From: Nocardia cerradoensis NBRC 101014
GTDB lineage: Bacteria; Actinomycetota; Actinomycetes; Mycobacteriales; Mycobacteriaceae
DNA: 54,313 nt
Direction: 5' to 3'
NCBI RefSeq assembly: GCF_000308535.1
Contig: NZ_BAFW01000386.1
Span: 1-54,313 of the forward strand
Of the stretch, positions 51,040-54,313 are shown piece by piece. Within the stretch, counting starts at the first letter, position 1, and each line of letters begins with the position of its first letter. The position numbers were made by a program, and so were the translations under genes. Below the pieces are notes generated by a model. The model worked only from the letters and a program-made list of their open reading frames with translations, ran no database searches and was not told where the DNA came from.

Positions 51040-52224
51040 TCATCGGTGTCGTGGGACCGCCCGAGGGCGGATGAGTGTCCCGGATTCGTACTCCTCCATC
51101 GCGTGCGCCAGCCAGCCCGCCGTACGCGCGACCGCGAAGATGATTTCGCCCGCACCGGGGATCATGCCGAATACCGCGGCGAGAACGCCCAGTCCGAAAT
51201 CGCTGTTGATCGCGGGCAGGCGCCGATGCCGCAGTTCGGCCGAAATCGCCTCGGCCACAAGCAGAGCCGTATGCTGCGGTGCGAGCGCTCGGATCGCATC
51301 CACCAGGTAGGTGCCGCGGGCGTCGCCGGAACGGTAGACGGCGTGGCCGGCGCCGGGAATGCGTTCACCGCGACGCAGACGCTCGTCCAACGCCTCGGGT
51401 ACGGAGCGCGGGTCGGTGATGTCGGCGAGCATCCGCTCCACCGCCAGCGAGGCGCCGCCGTGCATCGGACCACCGAGAACCCCGAGGCCGCAGCCGATGA
51501 CGGCGTACGGGTCGGCGTGCGCCGAGGCCGCGATCCGGGCCGCGAAGGTGGAGGACGCCAGCTCGTGATCGGCCAGCAGAACCATTGCCGCGCACAGTAT
51601 TCGCAGCTCGTCATCATCGGCGGGTGCGGAGGCGGACAGTCGTGACCAGAGCATCGCGGCGGCGGAGCGGCCGACCGGGACGGACAGTTGCGGGAGGGCC
51701 TCGATCATGCCGGCGATCACGGTGCGGGCGATGGTGACCACGGTCGCGCGGTCGCGGTGGAAACGCAGCGGATCGCCGACGGCCAAGGTGGTCACGATGA
51801 GTTGCAGCCGGTCGATCGGGAGCAGGCCCCCGGGCAGGCCGGCCTGTGTCGCGCGCGCGGCTGCCACCGCCTTCTCGGAAGATTCCCAGGGTCCGCTGTC
51901 GACGAGGTCGCCGTCCCACAACCATTCGGCGACTGCCTCGAAGCTGTGCGATGCGGCCAGTTCGACGGCGTCGCGACCGCGGAAATACGGCCGGTCGGTG
52001 CCGAGGGTGGTGATGCGGGAGACGATATCGATTTCGGTCGGCGCGGGTTTGCGGCGCGGTTTACCCCGCCTGGCCAGCTCCTCGATCTCCGCCGGATCGA
52101 ACAGGCTGCGCCGACGGGCCGGGTCGTAGCGGCGTTTCAGCACGCCCCGGCTGACGTAGGCGTAGAGGGTCGCGGGCTTCACCCCGAGCCGTTCGGTGGC
52201 CTCGGCGGTGTCCATCCACTCCAT
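51040..52224 (-). CDS. HTH-citrate synthase family protein
   Basis: A 394-residue citrate/2-methylcitrate synthase-type protein fused to an N-terminal MerR-like HTH (residues 3-55; TAEATERLGVKPATLYAYVS). The catalytic residues of the synthase are visible: His in GGPMHGGASL, His in GAGHAVYRSGD, and Asp in NSDFGLG. Such fusions occur in actinobacteria and may act as metabolite-responsive regulators or condensing enzymes. ATG 52224 is used; ATG 52215 also fits. The start is 11 bp from a 16-bp palindrome, the likely autoregulatory site. Confidence 0.82.
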   Translation of the reverse strand: MEWMDTAEATERLGVKPATLYAYVSRGVLKRRYDPARRRSLFDPAEIEELARRGKPRRKPAPTEIDIVSRITTLGTDRPYFRGRDAVELAASHSFEAVAEWLWDGDLVDSGPWESSEKAVAAARATQAGLPGGLLPIDRLQLIVTTLAVGDPLRFHRDRATVVTIARTVIAGMIEALPQLSVPVGRSAAAMLWSRLSASAPADDDELRILCAAMVLLADHELASSTFAARIAASAHADPYAVIGCGLGVLGGPMHGGASLAVERMLADITDPRSVPEALDERLRRGERIPGAGHAVYRSGDARGTYLVDAIRALAPQHTALLVAEAISAELRHRRLPAINSDFGLGVLAAVFGMIPGAGEIIFAVARTAGWLAHAMEEYESGTLIRPRAVPRHR

Positions 52225-52234
52225 GGGTTGACCA

Positions 52235-52250
52235 TAATCAATATTGATTA
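52235..52250. promoter_or_regulatory. 16-bp palindrome in divergent promoter region
   Basis: TAATCAATATTGATTA is a perfect 16-bp palindrome, 11 bp from the HTH-citrate synthase start and 29 bp from the DUF2332 gene start. It stands out as AT-rich in GC-rich DNA and is the expected binding site of the MerR-like HTH of the neighbouring protein. Confidence 0.65.
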
Positions 52251-52278
52251 CGGCTGTGCAGCGGCGCACAGTTCACTC

Positions 52279-53382
52279 ATGCATCTGGTAGCGCAATTCG
52301 AGTTGCAAGCCAAGGCTTGCGACAAGCTCGGTTCACCGCTGTACGGCTCCCTGCTGCGCGATATCGCGCGCGATATCGATGATCGCGGACCCTGCGCCGC
52401 GGTTCTAAAGGGCTACGAGGACATCGACTTCGATTCCGCGGTGCCGTTGCGCTTGCTCGCCGGCGTGCACGCGCTGGTATTGTCCGGCGCCGCAACCGAT
52501 CTCGCCCCTTTCTATCCCAGCTCGGGAGCCTCGGTGCGCGCCCACGATCCCGCCGGTGCGTGGGATCCGTTCCGGCAGGTCGTGGCCGATCGGGCCGAGT
52601 GGATTCGCGACTGGCTGACTCGTCCGCCGCAGACCAACGAGGTCGGGCGGGCCGTTCCGCTGCTGGCCGGGCTGCTCGCCGCGGTCGATGCGACGCCCCT
52701 GCCGATCCGGTTGCTCGAGCTGGGCGCCAGCGGCGGACTCAACCTGCGCGCCGACCATTTCCGCTGGGACAGTGGCGATATCGGCTGGGGGCCGCAGGAT
52801 TCACCGGTCACGATCGCGGACGCGTGGCGAGGGCCGATCCCGCAATGGCTGGCCGGTGCGGTGCGACGCCATCCGCAGGTCACGGTCGTCGAGCGACGCG
52901 GGTGCGATCCGACGCCGCTGGATCCGTTGTCGCCGGGCGATGCACTCGCATTGCGCGCCTATGTCTGGCCGGATCAGCAGGCGCGTGCGGCCCGGCTCGA
53001 CGGAGCGTTGCGACTGGCGGAGAAGATCCCCGTCGATATCGCCGTGACCGGGGCCCGCGAATTCCTCGCCGGAATCGATGTGGAGCCCGGCACGCTGACC
53101 GTCGTCTGGCATTCGGTGATGCGCCAATACGTCGGCAAGGGCGAATGGCGAGCGGTCACCGCCGAACTGGACCGGCTGGCCGCGGCCTCGCGCGCTGACG
53201 CCGGATTCGCCTGTGTCGCTTTCGAACCCCAGAACAACGCCGACGATCGCTACGGATTCCGGCTCACCGTGCGGATAGGCAGGAACGACCCGGTGATACT
53301 CGCCCGTGCGATGCCGCACGGTGTACCCACGTTCGCCTATCCCCTTGACGATCCCGGAAACACTCTAATCGGAGATCTGTAA
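52279..53382 (+). CDS. DUF2332 family protein
   Basis: A 367-residue protein of the DUF2332 family: PIRLLELGASGGLNLRADHF (a methyltransferase-like nucleotide-binding turn) and the conserved VWHSVMRQYVG. The function is unknown. The ATG at 52279 is divergent from the HTH-citrate synthase gene and shares its operator region. Its last 18 bp overlap the convergent MarR gene. Confidence 0.85.
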   Translation: MHLVAQFELQAKACDKLGSPLYGSLLRDIARDIDDRGPCAAVLKGYEDIDFDSAVPLRLLAGVHALVLSGAATDLAPFYPSSGASVRAHDPAGAWDPFRQVVADRAEWIRDWLTRPPQTNEVGRAVPLLAGLLAAVDATPLPIRLLELGASGGLNLRADHFRWDSGDIGWGPQDSPVTIADAWRGPIPQWLAGAVRRHPQVTVVERRGCDPTPLDPLSPGDALALRAYVWPDQQARAARLDGALRLAEKIPVDIAVTGAREFLAGIDVEPGTLTVVWHSVMRQYVGKGEWRAVTAELDRLAAASRADAGFACVAFEPQNNADDRYGFRLTVRIGRNDPVILARAMPHGVPTFAYPLDDPGNTLIGDL

Positions 53383-53808
53383 GTCGCCTCGAGCTTGCCG
53401 AAGGGCGGCACCGAGCGCGGTCCGGAGATCACCCTGAATCCCTGCGGCCTCGAACCGGGCGTACCACGCTCGGTCGATGTCGGAGACGGCGGCGCGAGCG
53501 GCTCGGACGGCGCGCTCACCCTTCTCGGTCAGAACGATCAGCCGTGCCCGACGATCCGACGGATCGGGTTGTCGTGCAAGGTAACCCAGATCTACCAGGT
53601 CGGCGACGAGTTCGCCCATCGATTGGTGGGTGATACCGGCGCGCGCGGCCAGGGTGGTGAGGCGGGTGCCCTCCGAATCGATGTTGTAGAAGACCGGGTG
53701 GTGGGCGGCGGTGATGTCGGGATAGCCGGCGGCGTGCAGATTCGTCACGAGTTCGTCGACGATGGACGCGCTGATCCCGCGCAACAGCGCGACGAGCGGC
53801 TGATTCAC
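53365..53808 (-). CDS. MarR-family transcriptional regulator
   Basis: A 147-residue winged-helix regulator: TRLTTLAARAGITHQSMGEL is the recognition region, and DPSDRRARLIVLTEKGERAV the wing with the conserved DxRDxR-like turn. GTG start at 53808 with AGGAGG upstream. It is divergent from the methyltransferase-like gene at 53898 and likely represses it through the inverted repeat between them, with derepression by a small ligand. Confidence 0.88.
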   Translation of the reverse strand: MNQPLVALLRGISASIVDELVTNLHAAGYPDITAAHHPVFYNIDSEGTRLTTLAARAGITHQSMGELVADLVDLGYLARQPDPSDRRARLIVLTEKGERAVRAARAAVSDIDRAWYARFEAAGIQGDLRTALGAALRQARGDLQISD

Positions 53809-53833
53809 CTGTTGCCTCCTTCGGGACGTGCCC

Positions 53834-53880
53834 TGGACAGTAAGCAGGCTACCTGCCTATAATTTGCGCAGGTAGCCTGC
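53834..53880 (+). promoter_or_regulatory. Promoter and MarR operator of methyltransferase gene
   Basis: -35 TGGACA (53834-53839), 18-bp spacer and consensus -10 TATAAT (53858-53863) point to the gene at 53898. A perfect 13-bp inverted repeat, GCAGGCTACCTGC (53844-53856) and its complement (53868-53880), brackets the -10, so a bound MarR dimer would block the promoter. Confidence 0.75.
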
Positions 53881-53897
53881 GCAATGAGGTGGTTGTC

Positions 53898-54313
53898 ATG
53901 CGTAAATCCAATGCCGCTGCCGGCACTCTGGTCTTCTTCGTGCTCACCCCGGGGACCGTCGCGGGTCTCATCCCGTGGTGGATTTCGCGCTGGGACTTCC
54001 ATCACCTCTGGCTCGCCGCGCGCATCCTGGGCGTTCTCGTGATCGGAGTGGGGCTGATACCGCTGATCGGTGCGTTCATCGAATTCGCCCGTGCCGCAGG
54101 AACACCCGCACCGCTCGCGCCCACCGAGACGCTGGTCGTGAGTGGATTCAATCGCTATGTCCGAAATCCGATGTACCTCGGTGTCGTCATGATCATCGCC
54201 GGTCAATCGTTGCTGTTCGGCCAGATTGCGCTGCTGCTCTACGCTGCTCTCGTCTGGGCGGTGACGGCTCTGTTCGTCGTCACCTACGAGCAGCCGACTC
54301 TTGCGGCGCGGTA
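53898..54313 (+). CDS. Isoprenylcysteine/phospholipid methyltransferase-like membrane protein (partial)
   Basis: The first 138 residues of a membrane protein of the ICMT/PEMT-like methyltransferase family, cut by the window end. Three or four hydrophobic helices are visible. The family signature RNPMYLGVVMIIAG and the later TYEQPTLAAR, where these enzymes bind S-adenosylmethionine and the lipid, are both present. Small actinobacterial members have unknown substrates. GAGGTGG lies seven bases before the ATG at 53898. It is probably repressed by the divergent MarR protein. Confidence 0.8.
   Translation, partial: MRKSNAAAGTLVFFVLTPGTVAGLIPWWISRWDFHHLWLAARILGVLVIGVGLIPLIGAFIEFARAAGTPAPLAPTETLVVSGFNRYVRNPMYLGVVMIIAGQSLLFGQIALLLYAALVWAVTALFVVTYEQPTLAAR

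Overview
The window is high-GC actinobacterial DNA, most likely from Nocardia or a close mycolic-acid relative. Pointers are WXG100/ESX genes, a DUF732-like exported protein, a probable F420-dependent oxidoreductase, TY-Chap-like proteins, and frequent GTG starts with GTGA or ATGA stop/start overlaps. No rRNA, tRNA, CRISPR array or intact insertion sequence was seen.

Left part (1-27.4 kb): a complete type 2 BREX (Pgl) phage-defence locus on the minus strand. It reads pglW, pglX, a cargo segment of about 8.6 kb, then pglY, pglZ, brxD and brxHI. Apart from pglX/pglY and brxD's own start, neighbouring genes overlap by four bases, so they are probably translationally coupled. A GIY-YIG nuclease-like gene faces the end of the locus. 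The cargo between pglX and pglY holds five units: an ESX-type WXG100/toxin-tip/immunity-like cassette, the relic of a Fic-family gene beside a perfect 15-bp inverted repeat, a three-gene operon of small unknown proteins, an XRE/TPR-type regulator coupled to a pterin carbinolamine dehydratase, and an AT-richer three-gene cassette that starts with a TIGR04255-like protein.

Middle (27.7-36.7 kb): upstream of pglW lies a minus-strand group of exported or membrane proteins (PASTA-like lipoprotein, DUF4352-like, DUF732-like, proline-rich) with a good promoter. Divergent from it is a DNA-modification module: an HTH/N6-adenine methylase/specificity fusion, a second specificity-like protein, and a Ser/Thr kinase whose TPR-like tail is split off by a frameshift. 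Next come two genes that share an amyloid-signalling-like motif of the form NIGA-GD-N-Q. The first has it at the C-terminus of a Bell-like helical domain, the second at the cytoplasmic N-terminus of a single-pass membrane protein with a large outer domain. This looks like a receptor/effector pair for regulated cell death and is the most novel signal in the window.

Right part (37-54.3 kb): mostly chromosomal metabolism and regulation. It holds a fatty-acid desaturase, a PPOX/F420-type oxidoreductase with a haloalkane dehalogenase, an XRE regulator with a membrane protein behind a palindrome-covered promoter, an AraC regulator divergent from a quinone-oxidoreductase-like enzyme, an ABM-domain protein, a TY-Chap-like protein, a CYTH/CHAD protein with a broken copy of its 5' end 3.4 kb upstream, prolyl aminopeptidase, an HTH-citrate synthase divergent from a DUF2332 protein across a 16-bp palindrome, and a MarR regulator divergent from an isoprenylcysteine-methyltransferase-like membrane enzyme that runs off the window.
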